Positions 5,346 to 5,481 of a stretch of 5,481 bases of DNA are shown in pieces. Numbering within the stretch: position 1 is the first letter of the stretch; the number at the start of each line of letters is the position of its first letter. Source of the stretch: Methyloprofundus sp. (GTDB taxonomy: Bacteria > Pseudomonadota > Gammaproteobacteria > Methylococcales > Methylomonadaceae). The stretch spans positions 1 to 5,481 of the forward strand of contig JAUXBW010000159.1 of assembly GCA_030619185.1 (NCBI GenBank), written 5' to 3'. A model generated the notes under the pieces. That model had not been told where the DNA came from. It was given only the letters and a program-made list of their open reading frames with translations, and searched no databases. A program made the translations under genes and the position numbers.

Positions 5346-5481
5346 CGAAATAACTTAAGCAACTCGCTTGTCTTTTTATCCGTCTTCTTTGTTATAGAAA
5401 GAGTTACGTAGTTGGCTATGTGCCTCTTTCTACGCCTCGAATACGAATAAAAATACTGCGCCAGTTGCTTAACTTATTCCG
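5346..5481. repeat. 136-base imperfect palindrome reaching the window edge, MITE-like
   Basis: Outer arms 5346-5366 and 5461-5481 match as inverted repeats at 18 of 21 positions. Inner arms TAGAAAGAG (5395-5403) and CTCTTTCTA (5424-5432) match perfectly, and ACGTAG (5406-5411) pairs with CTATGT (5416-5421) around a TTGG loop. All three share the same centre, near 5413.5. The stretch between outer and inner arms (5370-5386 against 5440-5456) is also related by inversion with scattered mismatches. No open reading frame is present. The whole looks like one large hairpin, as in miniature inverted-repeat elements or the end of an insertion sequence. It may continue beyond the window. Confidence 0.72.

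Noticed and set aside
1..5481. CRISPR arrays, tRNA or rRNA genes
   Set aside because: No evenly spaced repeats, cloverleaf-like sequence or rRNA-like stretch was seen on either strand.

Overview
The window is a stretch of a moderately AT-rich gammaproteobacterial-looking chromosome. Its core is a cobalamin (vitamin B12) corrin-ring operon. All genes read on the + strand. The presence of CbiG points to the cobalt-early ('anaerobic-type') pathway rather than the CobG-dependent one. A c-type cytochrome lipoprotein indicates a Gram-negative respiring host. My loose guess is a methanotroph or a related sulfur-type gammaproteobacterium, but nothing here fixes the genus.

Layout. Bases 20-769 encode precorrin-2 C20-methyltransferase (CobI/CbiL). 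Bases 801-1178 encode a small membrane-anchored protein of unknown function. An AT-rich 94-base gap follows; it holds a 16-bp-arm inverted repeat that ends two bases before the next start codon. CbiG is then split over two reading frames: 1273-2001 carries the N-terminal and central domains, and 2033-2500 carries the C-terminal domain. The break falls at the usual interdomain hinge and is bounded by a 14-base near-perfect direct repeat, 90 bases apart. CobJ/CbiH (2497-3828) overlaps CbiG-C by four bases. It is almost twice the normal length because it carries a C-terminal domain resembling the heme-handling HutX/ChuX family. A thioredoxin-fold [2Fe-2S] ferredoxin (3821-4165) overlaps the cobJ end and has a very strong ribosome binding site. 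A cold-shock-domain protein with a C-terminal membrane anchor (4188-4583) follows after 22 bases.

After the operon, a 189-base gap contains a compact GC-rich element with mutually exclusive hairpins (4641-4722). Then comes a lipoprotein with a C-terminal CxxCH heme motif, cytochrome c'/c556-like (4794-5306). The last 136 bases (5346-5481) form a large imperfect palindrome that reaches the window edge and resembles a small non-coding mobile or repetitive element.

How the genes may work together. CobI adds the C20 methyl. CobJ/CbiH methylates C17 and contracts the ring, leaving a delta-lactone. The two CbiG pieces open the lactone and release a two-carbon fragment. The ferredoxin and the HutX-like tail of CobJ are candidate redox and tetrapyrrole-handling additions to the ring-contraction step. 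This CobJ-HutX-like/ferredoxin unit is the most likely place for undescribed biology in the window.
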